Assembly: GCF_964031115.1 (NCBI RefSeq)
Contig: NZ_OZ035006.1
Span: 1,178,001 to 1,242,000, forward strand
Source: Spiroplasma endosymbiont of Clivina fossor
GTDB lineage: Bacteria; Bacillota_I; Bacilli_A; Mycoplasmatales; Nriv7
Direction: 5' to 3'
DNA length: 64,000 nt
Positions 10,425-20,238 of this stretch are shown here, piece after piece (positions within the stretch are counted from its first letter, which is position 1; every line of letters starts with the position of its first letter). The notes below the pieces were generated by a model, which was not told where the DNA came from, made no database searches, and worked only from the letters and a program-made list of their open reading frames with translations. The translations under genes were made by a program, and so were the position numbers.

Positions 10425-10817
10425 ATGAAAAAAATTTTAGTAAAATTATTTAAAAAAGATAATTCAAAAGAAAAAATGTCATTAAAATTAAGAATTAAAA
10501 ATTCTTTTAAAAAGCAGTGGTTAAAAATAGTATTAAGTATCATTTTCGTTTTTATAAGCTTATTAATTTGTGCATTAACAGCAATCGATACTAAATGAGT
10601 AACTGGAACAAGTAACGAATTTAATGATTTTATGAATAAACAGATGGTTGATTTCTTCGGCAAGTTCAATAGTGGTATTATGCTAGCGGGAATATTTGTT
10701 TTTTGATGAGGCGGAGCAATATACTTTGCAATTAAATTTGAAAAATTAATCCGCTTTATTATTCAAAAAATTAAAGCAAAAAGAGCCTTTAAAAATGAAA
10801 TCAAACAAACTCATTAA
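10425..10817 (+). CDS. phage two-TM protein (130 aa)
   Basis: A basic N-terminus (KKILVKLFKKDNSKEK) followed by two TM segments (VLSIIFVFISLLICAL and MLAGIFVFWWGGAIYF) and a basic tail. GGAG precedes the start. The P2 homologue is interrupted by IS-B; the P3 homologue has an extra in-frame coiled-coil N-terminus. A likely assembly or exit-complex membrane protein. Confidence 0.75.
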
Positions 10818-11061
10818 TTCTTTAAAAAAATATTGATGGAGAATCTTGCCTTACATTTTTATGATTATTATCTTTTTCGCTCCATTTTTAAAATTGGAAA
10901 TTAATGATTTGAAATTATTATTGAAATTATTATATGAAAAATTTGAAGTATTAGTTTCACTTATGATACTGGGATATTTAGATATATGCATTACAATAGC
11001 GGTAATTATAAACTGTAGCATTGAGTGACTTATTAAAAAATCAAAACCAAAAGAACAATAA
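10795..11061 (+). CDS. phage membrane protein (88 aa)
   Basis: Overlaps the previous gene by 23 nt. Two hydrophobic segments (YIFMIIIFFAPFL and LMILGYLDICITIAVII). The homologue in P2 (36742-37014) keeps the same N-terminal 16 residues but a divergent middle, so this gene is variable between phages. Confidence 0.7.
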
Positions 11062-11093
11062 AAAATAAAATATTTTAAAAAGGAGTGATAAAA

Positions 11094-11191
11094 ATGTTTA
11101 TGAAAATATTTACCGTGTTAATTATTAGTTTCAATAACATTTTTACCATTCCGCAAAACATTAACAATGACAAAACAACAACAAATTCATT
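11094..11191 (+). pseudogene. adsorption gene 5' fragment
   Basis: The first ~33 codons (signal peptide MFMKIFTVLIISFNNIF and the start of the mature protein) of the adsorption gene seen whole at 37030-38907. Cut off by IS-B at 11192, so P1 lacks a receptor-binding protein and a partner lipoprotein. Confidence 0.85.
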
Positions 11192-11638
11192 AGACTTCTT
11201 GCAAAATTAATATGATAATTATAATTTTTAAATTTAAAATAAATATAAAAGTGTTATTAAAATAATTTTTAGATTATTTTTACAAATATTTTGTCATTAA
11301 AACATAATAAAAATTATTATTTACAATAAAAAAAAACTGAAATTTTAAATTATCAAATATATTTAAACTAATAGTTGTAAATTATAAATTGAAGCTATTA
11401 AATTAAATCTTAAAGCAAATCTTTTTCTACGATTTCGATATTTTTCACTAATAATTTTAAATTTTTTAAGTATAGCAAAAACATTTTCAATAACAATTCT
11501 CATTTTTGAAATTCGCTCATTATTTTGCTTTTCTTCTTTATTTAAAGGGTTTTTCTTTGATTTTCTTTTAGGAATTAAAACATTATGATTAATTTTTTGT
11601 ATGCCTTGATAACCTAAATCCACTAAAACAGTTGTTTC
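11192..11638 (-). mobile_element. IS-B 3' fragment
   Basis: The 3' ~447 bp of IS-B on the minus strand, with transposase ORFB readable from 11638 to stop 11363. Its 5' half is missing where IS-A (11639) begins. The outer flank ends in ATT. Confidence 0.88.
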
Positions 11639-11871
11639 TTTTAATTTTGTCGAAAACTCTTGATATTTATTGAATATACTTAATTTTAGGTATATTTTTA
11701 ATATGATAGAGGTGGATAATAATTATGGAAAAAATAATTCAAGAACTAGTAAATACTTTAACAGATGATCAATTTTTAGAATTTTATGAAAAAGTCAAAC
11801 AACAAGCAGAATTAATAAAAAAACAAAAACGGTTAAATGAAATTGATCAAAAATTTAGAGCGCAAGGTATT
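11639..11871 (+). mobile_element. IS-A 5' fragment
   Basis: Terminal repeat and first ~49 codons of the transposase (start 11725), ending at GGTATT where IS-B (11872) starts. The element resumes at 12940 at a different internal position, so about 440 bp of IS-A is missing across the IS-B. Confidence 0.88.
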
Positions 11872-12939
11872 AGACTTCTTGCAAAATTAATTTAAAATAT
11901 AATTGAATTGTTGTTTTTAATAAAAAGGTGGAATTTAAATGAAATTTAAAAAAAATAATCAAATAAGTGATAAAAATTTTTTAAGATTAACTGGTATTAA
12001 ACATACTACTTTTAATAAAATGCTAGAAATTTTAAAAATAGAAGAATTAAAAAAGAGATTTCGTCGCGGAAGAACCAATAAATTATCATTAGAAAATCGT
12101 ATTTTAATGACTTTAGAATATTGAAGAGAATATAGAACTTATTTTCATATTGCAAAAAGTTATGATATTAGTGAAAGTAGTTGTTATAGAAATATCAAAT
12201 GAATTGAAGACACTTTAATAAAACACCCTAATTTTCAACAACTTACTGGTCAAAAATCACTATTAAAAGATTATTTCAAAGATAAGACTGTTATAATTGA
12301 TGTAACTGAAAGCCAAATCCAACGCCCAAAAAAAGACAAAAACAGCACTACTCAGGAAAAAAGAAAAAACACACAATAAAAACACAAGTTATAATTGAAA
12401 AAGATAGTAAAAAAATTATTAGTTCTGATTTTTCTTATGGTAAAAACCATGACTTTAAAATTTTAAAAGATTCAAAAATTAAATTTTTACCAGAAACAAC
12501 TGTTTTAGTGGATTTAGGTTATCAAGGCATACAAAAAATTAATCATAATGTTTTAATTCCTAAAAGAAAATCAAAGAAAAACCCTTTAAATAAAGAAGAA
12601 AAGCAAAATAATGAGCGAATTTCAAAAATGAGAATTGTTATTGAAAATGTTTTTGCTATACTTAAAAAATTTAAAATTATTAGTGAAAAATATCGAAATC
12701 GTAGAAAAAGATTTGCTTTAAGATTTAATTTAATAGCTTCAATTTATAATTTACAACTATTAGTTTAAATATATTTGATAATTTAAAATTTCAGTCTTTT
12801 TTTATTGTAAATAATAATTTTTATTATGTTTTAATGACAAAATATTTGTAAAAATAATCTAAAAATTATTTTAATAACACTTTTATATTTATTTTAAATT
12901 TAAAAATTATAATTATCATATTAATTTTGCAAGAAGTCT
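11872..12939 (+). mobile_element. IS-B, full length
   Basis: A complete 1068-bp copy, to all appearances identical to that at 6787. The left flank is ATT and the right flank AAT, so the two sides are not one target duplication. The flanks are two separate positions in IS-A, indicating deletion by recombination between two IS-B insertions. Confidence 0.92.
11939..12768 (+). CDS. IS-B transposase, -1 frameshift fusion
   Basis: ORFA 11939-12379 and ORFB to 12768, joined by a -1 slip at A7 (12328-12334). Sequence appears the same as the copy at 6854. Confidence 0.86.
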
Positions 12940-13405
12940 AATATTTATGTTAAATTCACAAACACCAAACGTTTACAAAAACAATGAGTTATTGAAAATA
13001 TGAACAAAGAATTAATTAACGAAAATTCAATTATTACTTCTGATATGCAAAAATTATATTTTTTAGTAGCAAAACAAACAAATTCTACTTTATGTGTAAC
13101 TAAAACAACAATTAATCCTGAAGCTAGTTATCGTAACTTAAATAAAATCAGTAAATTACAATCTAGTCTTAAAGAAGCCTTAATTCATTATCATGGTTTA
13201 GGTTTTACTAATATTCAAAATTATTTAAATCTCTGAAAATGAAAATACCAACATAAGGGTTTAACTCCAAACCAACAAACAGCGGTATTATATTTTAATG
13301 TATAAAAAAGTTAAAGTAAAAATAGTAATTTTACATAAAAGCCTTTTAAAATTATCAAGTTGATGATTTTTTTTATTTTATCAAGAGTTTTCGACAAAAT
13401 TAAAA
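12940..13405 (+). mobile_element. IS-A 3' fragment
   Basis: The 3' third of IS-A, from AATATTTATGTT to the right terminal repeat. The transposase tail is open to its stop at 13303-13305. It lies immediately before the C-terminal part of IS-D. Confidence 0.88.
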
Positions 13406-13751
13406 AAAAAAATTAATTTTATTCACAATAAAAAATATTTAATTCAAAATTAACCAAATTAAAACATTTTTCACGAGTTTCTATTATTTTTTAAATAATT
13501 ATTTTGCAATAATAAATTTATTTAAAGTTTCAAATGGAGTTTTGTAATTCAAGCTTTTATGTTTTCGTTTGAAATTATAAAATGTGTACCACTCATTCAA
13601 ATGAATTTGTAATTGTTTAACATCAAATTTTATTTCAAAACCACATTTTTTAAACCAAAATAAACTTTTAATTTTGTCGAAAACTCTTGATATTTATTGA
13701 ATATACTTAATTTTAGGTATATTTTTAATATGATAGAGGTGGATAATAATT

Positions 13752-14711
13752 ATGGAAAAAATAATTCAAGAACTAGTAAATACTTTAACAGATGATCAAT
13801 TTTTAGAATTTTATGAAAAAGTCAAACAACAAGCAGAATTAATAAAAAAACAAAAACGTTTAAATGAAATTGATCAAAAATTTAGAGCGCAAGGTATTAA
13901 ATGCCCTAAATGTGAATCTTACCATTGCGTTAAAAATGGACATAATTCAGAAGGAAAACAAAAATATTTATGTAAAAATTGCCGTGCAAGTTTTGACGCT
14001 TTTCGTAATCATTTTATTTATTGAAGTCATTTAAATTATGAACAATGAAATTTATTGATTCAAATTTCATTGCTGGGGCAATCTAGTAAAACAATTTCTC
14101 GTTTTATTAAAACTACATTAAAAACTGCTTGATATAATCGTCAAAAATTAATGAAATCAAAACAATTAGAAAATACCCAATTAAAATTTAAAAAATTATC
14201 TGGTAAAATCCAAATCGATGAAACATTTATTAAAGAAATCCATAAAGGAAATTTCAAATATAAAACTGATCCACGAAGAATTCACCTTGACCCATTCGCA
14301 ACTAATACTAAATGCTGTATTCAAATGGCAATTGATAATAATAACAATATTTATGTTAAATCCACAAACACCAAACGTTTACAAAAACAATGAGTTATTG
14401 AAAATATGAACAAAGAATTAATTAACGAAAATTCAATTATTACTTCTGATATGCAAAAATTATATTTTTTAGTAGCAAAACAAACAAATTCTACTTTATG
14501 TGTAACTAAAACAACAATTAATCCTGAAGCTAGTTATCGTAACTTAAATAAAATCAGTAAATTACAATCTAGTCTTAAAGAAGCCTTAATTCATTATCAT
14601 GGTTTAGGTTTTACTAATATTCAAAATTATTTAAATCTCTGAAAATGAAAATACCAACATAAGGGTTTAACTCCAAACCAACAAACAGCGGTATTATATT
14701 TTAATGTATAA
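13752..14711 (+). CDS. IS-A transposase (319 aa), intact
   Basis: A complete code-4 frame. The N-terminal helix (residues 1-45) is followed by a zinc ribbon (CPKC...HC...CKNC, residues ~51-78). A DDE domain begins near residue 145 (IDETFI), with DNNNNIYVKSTNT around the second acidic residue. It ends TAVLYFNV. Five or more TGA codons are read as Trp. RBS GAGGTGG. Assignment to IS1595/ISXO2-like is from domain layout, end sequence and 8-bp duplication. Confidence 0.88.
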
Positions 14712-14799
14712 AAAAGTTAAAGTAAAAATAGTAATTTTACATAAAAGCCTTTTAAAATTATCAAGTTGATGATTTTTTTTTTATTTTATCAAGAGTTTT

Positions 14800-15945
14800 T
14801 TTTAATTTTGTCGAAAACTCTTGATATTTATTGAATATACTTAATTTTAGGTATATTTTTAATATGATAGAGGTGGATAATAATTATGGAAAAAATAATT
14901 CAAGAACTAGTAAATACTTTAACAGATGATCAATTTTTAGAATTTTATGAAAAAGTCAAACAACAAGCAGAATTAATAAAAAAACAAAAACGTTTAAATG
15001 AAATTGATCAAAAATTTAGAGCGCAAGGTATTAAATGCCCTAAATGTGAATCTTACCATTGCGTTAAAAATGGACATAATTCAGAAGGAAAACAAAAATA
15101 TTTATGTAAAAATTGCCGTGCAAGTTTTGACGCTTTTCGTAATCATTTTATTTATTGAAGTCATTTAAATTATGAACAATGAAATTTATTGATTCAAATT
15201 TCATTGCTGGGGCAATCTAGTAAAACAATTTCTCGTTTTATTAAAACTACATTAAAAACTGCTTGATATAATCGTCAAAAATTAATGAAATCAAAACAAT
15301 TAGAAAATACCCAATTAAAATTTAAAAAATTATCTGGTAAAATCCAAATCGATGAAACATTTATTAAAGAAATCCATAAAGGAAATTTCAAATATAAAAC
15401 TGATCCACGAAGAATTCACCTTGACCCATTCGCAACTAATACTAAATGCTGTATTCAAATGGCAATTGATAATAATAACAATATTTATGTTAAATCCACA
15501 AACACCAAACGTTTACAAAAACAATGAGTTATTGAAAATATGAACAAAGAATTAATTAACGAAAATTCAATTATTACTTCTGATATGCAAAAATTATATT
15601 TTTTAGTAGCAAAACAAACAAATTCTACTTTATGTGTAACTAAAACAACAATTAATCCTGAAGCTAGTTATCGTAACTTAAATAAAATCAGTAAATTACA
15701 ATCTAGTCTTAAAGAAGCCTTAATTCATTATCATGGTTTAGGTTTTACTAATATTCAAAATTATTTAAATCTCTGAAAATGAAAATACCAACATAAGGGT
15801 TTAACTCCAAACCAACAAACAGCGGTATTATATTTTAATGTATAAAAAAGTTAAAGTAAAAATAGTAATTTTACATAAAAGCCTTTTAAAATTATCAAGT
15901 TGATGATTTTTTTTATTTTATCAAGAGTTTTCGACAAAATTAAAA
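14800..15945 (+). mobile_element. IS-A, inner complete copy
   Basis: A complete ~1146-bp element with both terminal repeats, inserted in the right end of the IS-A that starts at 13666. Confidence 0.92.
14886..15845 (+). CDS. IS-A transposase (319 aa), intact
   Basis: The same intact code-4 frame as at 13752-14711, with no difference in the parts compared. Two adjacent identical transposases imply very recent transposition. Confidence 0.88.
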
Positions 15946-17029
15946 GAGTTTTCGACAAAATTAAAAAAATAAACTATTATAATTACGGTGAAACCGTTCA
16001 ATCTTTCCGTTGCTCTGAGGAGAACGGATTGGTGTGGTTTCATGGATAATTCCATTTTTTGAAAGAAAGGTTGTAAAAGGTCTTTCTTTTACTTTGTATG
16101 CTTTTTTATTACTTCAATTAGTAGTAGTGAATTCCGGAGCATTATCAGTGCGAAGGCGTTTAATTGTTATGCCAAGTTCGCCAAAATCTTTCATTGCTCT
16201 TTGCATGGCATTAATGGCATTATTGGTTCCTAAACTATCATACACATATCCAAAAGCAATTCTTGTTATTTCGTCAATGAAATCATAAACATATAATCTA
16301 TGCTTAGCAATAGGAAAATTTTTATCAGTAAACACTTTAGCATCCATTTGCAGTAGTCCAATATCTGAAACTTCATAACGCTTAAAATGGCGTTTTGCTT
16401 TTTTCATTTGCGTTTTTATTTCTCCATAGCGTTTGTCTTGTTTAATTCAACGATAAAAAGTATTAATTGATTTGGGGACATTATTTGTATCGATATCATG
16501 CACATTTTTTTGATGAATATTATGATAAAGCGATAATACACCGCCCGCACCTACAAATTTGTAATCAAAGTAATAATCACAAATTTGTTTTCTGGTTTCT
16601 AATGAAAATTGATATTTAATATTTTTTGGTGTTGTTGATTTGAATTGCAATTCATAAAAGTTGTCTTGATAATAACCATTAATAATTTTTTTAGCTCAAA
16701 TATAAAATGTCATTTTACTACCACGAAAATATTTTTTAATCAATTTATTTACAGATATGTTATCTGTATTATTCATATATAAGTTGGTACATAAATTGAG
16801 ATATTTACTTACTCATTTTTTTACTTTATGATAATATTTTTCATGATAAATCGTAGTCATTCAAGATTGTAATTTAGCTTTTAAATCTGCTAAATCATTT
16901 TTAGGCACAATATACTTCATTTTGTACTATAGCACAGACATATGTTAGTTTCAAGAGGTTTTTAAAAGTTTATTTAGAAAATTGAATGGTGTATCTTTTA
17001 TTGTTCAATGATTTCTTTGGAAGGTTATA

Positions 17030-18354
17030 GGGACTGTACAATTAACTGTGTCTCTAAGTAATTAACTTAAATTCACTCTGTCTTCAAATTTTATCATTAA
17101 ATGTGAAATTGCACTACCCCAATTTTGAATTGGCATCGTTCATTTCTTAACCATATTTTGAAATGCTAAATAAAATATTTTAAAAACTGATGCGTCATTA
17201 GGAAAAATCTTTTTATTCTTAATGACTTTTCTTAATTGACTATTAACAGATTCAATCGCATTAGTTGTGTAAATAATTCTTCTAAATTCCTGAGGATATT
17301 CAAGAAAAATTATTAAATTATTTCAGTTATTTTTTCATGATTTAGTAATTTGTGGATACTTTTTATTTCATTTTTCTGAAAAATGATCTAAAGCAATTAA
17401 CGCTATTTCTTCATTAATTGCTGTATAAATTGATTTTAAATCATTAGCTACAAGTTTGCGATCTTTGTAAGGAACAAATTTTAAACTATTACGAATTTGA
17501 TGAACAATGCATAATTGATGCTGTGTTTTTGGGAAAACAGCTTCTATTGCATCAAACATCCCAGTTAAATTATCACTACAAGCAACAAGAATATCTTGTA
17601 ACCCACGATTTTTCATTTCCGTAAGATTATTAAGTCAAAATTTGGCTCCCTCATTCTCACTAATTCACATTCCTAAAATATCTTTTAAACCATCTAAATT
17701 AATTCCTAAGGCAAGATAAACTGCTTTATTTATTATTCGTTTATCTTGCTTTACTTTAACAACAATACAATCAAAATAAACAATCGGATAAATCTTCTCT
17801 AAAGGTTTAGTTTGTCACATTTTAACTTCTTCAATAACATCATCAGTTATTTGACTAATTAAACTTTCTGAAATTTCTGCTCCGTGATAGAATTCTTGCA
17901 ATTGTGCTTTGATATCAGAAATTGTCATTCCTCTTGCATATATAAGAAATTACTTTTTGATCAAAGTTATCAAATCTTCTTTGTCTTTTCGGAATAATTA
18001 CTGGTTCAAAAGTACTATTTCGATCTCTTGGTACATCAATTGCGATTGAACCATTTTTAGTAATAATGGTTTTTTGTGTGTTGCCATTTCTTTTATTATG
18101 ATTCTCATCAGTTTCAAGATAATCTTTAATTTCCGTATTTAACATTCGTTCAGTTAATTTTTTGGTAAATTCCTGAAAAATAGTATTGCCTTTAAATAAA
18201 TCTTGTGGATTATCAATATTTTCTAAAAAATAATCAACAACTTTATCAATTGCATCAGGTTCTTTTTTTATTTTTTTTTTTGTCATTTTCTGTTCTCCTT
18301 CGTTTAAGTATAATTCAGAATGAATTATCGAGACACAGAATTTTGGACAGGCTC
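17030..18354 (-). mobile_element. IS-C (IS256 family), full length
   Basis: A near-complete element. The 3' end is GGGACTGTAC next to AATTAACTGTGTCTC, and the 5' end GAGCCTGTCC next to CTGTGTCTCGATAATTC. No convincing direct repeat flanks it, so its surroundings may have been rearranged. It interrupts nothing obvious and lies just upstream of IS-D. Confidence 0.85.
17062..18286 (-). pseudogene. IS256-family transposase, one frameshift
   Basis: The frame starts MTKKKIKKEPDAIDKV at 18286 and matches Mutator-type transposases (FDNFDQKVISLYARGMT, then DCIVVKVKQD, CSDNLTGM, NAIESVN). An extra TA near 17940 (GCATATATAAG against GCATATAAAG) shifts the frame in the middle. The expected product is ~410 aa. 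Confidence 0.86.
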
Positions 18355-18411
18355 TTAAAAACAAGCCCAACAAGTTTAAATTTCTTGTGATAAAATAAGA
18401 ATAATATTTAC

Positions 18412-18445
18412 ACCAGTAATTTTAATTAATTACTGGTTTTTATTT
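18412..18445. terminator. hairpin terminator at P3 right edge
   Basis: A perfect 10-bp stem (ACCAGTAATT at 18412-18421, AATTACTGGT at 18428-18437) followed by a T-rich run and a second small palindrome ATTTTGACAAAAT. The ATTTTGACAAAAT element also occurs at the end of P2 (39524-39536), suggesting a shared phage end. Confidence 0.65.
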
Positions 18446-18488
18446 TGACAAAATAAAAAGGATAAAAAATGAAAAAAGTTGAACTGCC

Positions 18489-18607
18489 CAAATGAACGAT
18501 GTCAATTCAAAATCGAGGTAGTGCAATTTCACATTTAATGATAAAATTTGAGGACAAAGTGAATTTAAGTTAATTACTTAGAGACACAGTTAATTTTGTA
18601 CGAGCCC
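18489..18607 (+). mobile_element. IS-C 3' remnant
   Basis: The last ~40 codons and end of an IS-C copy on the plus strand, with several substitutions against the other copies. An old fragment between the terminator and the P3 lipoprotein gene. Confidence 0.75.
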
Positions 18608-18618
18608 CCTTTCGTATT

Positions 18619-19122
18619 TTAATTTGTTTCTGATTGTGCATTAAATTCTATCATTTTTCACCAGTTTCATGTTACGCCAGCAAAAGTATCTTTTTGATAC
18701 TCAAATTTTATTTTAATATTTTTTATTTTAATATTTTGTTTTTGTTCTTTTTCAATTTCTGTTCATTTTGTATTTATTTGTAATTCGTTAAGTTTTTTAA
18801 TAATATTAACTTGATTTTGATTTATATAACTTTGAATTCGTCCTTTATTGTTCCATAATTCTTCTATAGGATTTATGGGTTTTATTCCTGATTGCTTCTC
18901 TATATCATTTAATAAAAATTGTAATTCTGTTTTTCACGCCGATGCAGGTTTATAAGGAGTTTCATTTTTTCATATTGTAAATTCTGCTTTTGTTAAGTTA
19001 ATTTCAGACACTTGATTACTTTTTTTACTGTCTGAGAGCGTTGGTTTATTTATTTTTTTAGAGCACGCAGTTACGGGCAATATTGTTAATCCTAAAATAG
19101 CCATTATACTTAAAATTTTCAT
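18619..19122 (-). CDS. lipoprotein carrying the P3 adsorption-protein head domain
   Basis: A 167-aa lipoprotein: signal peptide MKILSIMAILGLTILPVTAC with lipobox Cys20, a short linker, then ~125 residues from NQVSEINLTKAEFTIWKNE to the WNWWK region. These are almost the same as residues ~41-165 of the P3 adsorption protein (20239-22122), with only about seven changes noted. It should be anchored on the cell surface. In P2 a lipoprotein at the same place matches P2's own, different head. I infer receptor blocking that excludes related phages; no function has been shown. AAAGGAG precedes the start. Confidence 0.85.
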
Positions 19123-19146
19123 TTTTTAACTCCTTTATTTTTTTCA

Positions 19147-19168
19147 ATATATATATATATATATATAT
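19147..19168. repeat. (AT)11 tract upstream of P3 lipoprotein
   Basis: Eleven AT/TA units in the leader of the lipoprotein gene, directly next to the IS-B at 19170. The same-length tract stands at the same place in P2 (38909-38930). Dinucleotide tracts of this kind change length easily and can switch expression. Confidence 0.85.
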
Positions 19169-19169
19169 T

Positions 19170-20237
19170 AGACTTCTTGCAAAATTAATTTAAAATATAA
19201 TTGAATTGTTGTTTTTAATAAAAAGGTGGAATTTAAATGAAATTTAAAAAAAATAATCAAATAAGTGATAAAAATTTTTTAAGATTAACTGGTATTAAAC
19301 ATACTACTTTTAATAAAATGCTAGAAATTTTAAAAATAGAAGAATTAAAAAAGAGATTTCGTCGCGGAAGAACCAATAAATTATCATTAGAAAATCGTAT
19401 TTTAATGACTTTAGAATATTGAAGAGAATATAGAACTTATTTTCATATTGCAAAAAGTTATGATATTAGTGAAAGTAGTTGTTATAGAAATATCAAATGA
19501 ATTGAAGACACTTTAATAAAACACCCTAATTTTCAACAACTTACTGGTCAAAAATCACTATTAAAAGATTATTTCAAAGATAAGACTGTTATAATTGATG
19601 TAACTGAAAGCCAAATCCAACGCCCAAAAAAAGACAAAAACAGCACTACTCAGGAAAAAAGAAAAAACACACAATAAAAACACAAGTTATAATTGAAAAA
19701 GATAGTAAAAAAATTATTAGTTCTGATTTTTCTTATGGTAAAAACCATGACTTTAAAATTTTAAAAGATTCAAAAATTAAATTTTTACCAGAAACAACTG
19801 TTTTAGTGGATTTAGGTTATCAAGGCATACAAAAAATTAATCATAATGTTTTAATTCCTAAAAGAAAATCAAAGAAAAACCCTTTAAATAAAGAAGAAAA
19901 GCAAAATAATGAGCGAATTTCAAAAATGAGAATTGTTATTGAAAATGTTTTTGCTATACTTAAAAAATTTAAAATTATTAGTGAAAAATATCGAAATCGT
20001 AGAAAAAGATTTGCTTTAAGATTTAATTTAATAGCTTCAATTTATAATTTACAACTATTAGTTTAAATATATTTGATAATTTAAAATTTCAGTCTTTTTT
20101 TATTGTAAATAATAATTTTTATTATGTTTTAATGACAAAATATTTGTAAAAATAATCTAAAAATTATTTTAATAACACTTTTATATTTATTTTAAATTTA
20201 AAAATTATAATTATCATATTAATTTTGCAAGAAGTCT
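19170..20237 (+). mobile_element. IS-B, full length, inside P3
   Basis: A 1068-bp copy with ATT on both sides (19167-19169, 20238-20240), the expected 3-bp duplication. It separates the adsorption gene from the lipoprotein but leaves both frames intact, since the insertion point is at the adsorption stop codon and the AT tract. Confidence 0.94.
19237..20066 (+). CDS. IS-B transposase, -1 frameshift fusion
   Basis: ORFA 19237-19677 and ORFB to 20066, slip site A7 at 19626-19632. Apparently identical to the other intact copies. Confidence 0.86.
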
Positions 20238-20238
20238 A

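Larger units (their letters stand above)
7855..11191 (+). mobile_element. prophage P1, SpV1-like plectrovirus, truncated both ends
   Basis: A block collinear with P2 (31.8-39.5 kb) from the middle of the second small gene to codon ~33 of the adsorption gene. The origin region, the 108-aa gene and most of the adsorption gene are missing. Both ends abut IS-B. It is a defective remnant, although most internal genes are still open. Confidence 0.9.
13666..15966 (+). mobile_element. IS-A, outer copy with second IS-A in its right end
   Basis: The outer copy runs 13666-14799 and its last ~21 bp are at 15946-15966. A second IS-A (14800-15945) sits inside the right terminal repeat, with AGAGTTTT repeated on both sides. 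The outer copy is flanked by AAATAAAC, so the nest was built in two steps inside IS-D. Confidence 0.88.
13499..16920 (-). pseudogene. rve/DDE transposase interrupted by IS-A
   Basis: Joining the two parts gives a ~370-aa transposase: a helical N-terminus from ATG 16920, then an integrase core with LLQMDAKVF (first Asp), RLRTDNAPEF (second Asp) and SPQSNGKIERFH (Glu), then EWYTFYNFKRKHKSLNYKTP at the C-terminus and stop at 13499. This is the IS3/IS481/IS30-type core. A transposase of this kind is carried by some SpV1 phages, so it may be of phage origin; that is inference. It is interrupted between the Glu motif and the C-terminus. Confidence 0.82.
13406..16975 (-). mobile_element. IS-D, rve-type element split by two IS-A copies
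   Basis: The two parts of one minus-strand element (15967-~16975 and 13406-13665) are separated by a nested pair of IS-A copies. AAATAAAC is duplicated at 13658-13665 and 15967-15974, which shows where IS-A entered. Exact ends of IS-D are not clear to me. Confidence 0.75.

Noticed and set aside
14218..14409. 63-aa frame MKHLLKKSIKEISNIK... repeated in every IS-A
   Set aside because: Lies in another frame inside the transposase; it recurs only because the IS recurs.
16034..16288. 84-aa plus-strand frame in IS-D
   Set aside because: Antisense to the integrase core (RLRTDNAPEF); no independent support.
18205..18390. 61-aa plus-strand frame at the end of IS-C
   Set aside because: Antisense to the start of the IS256-type transposase.
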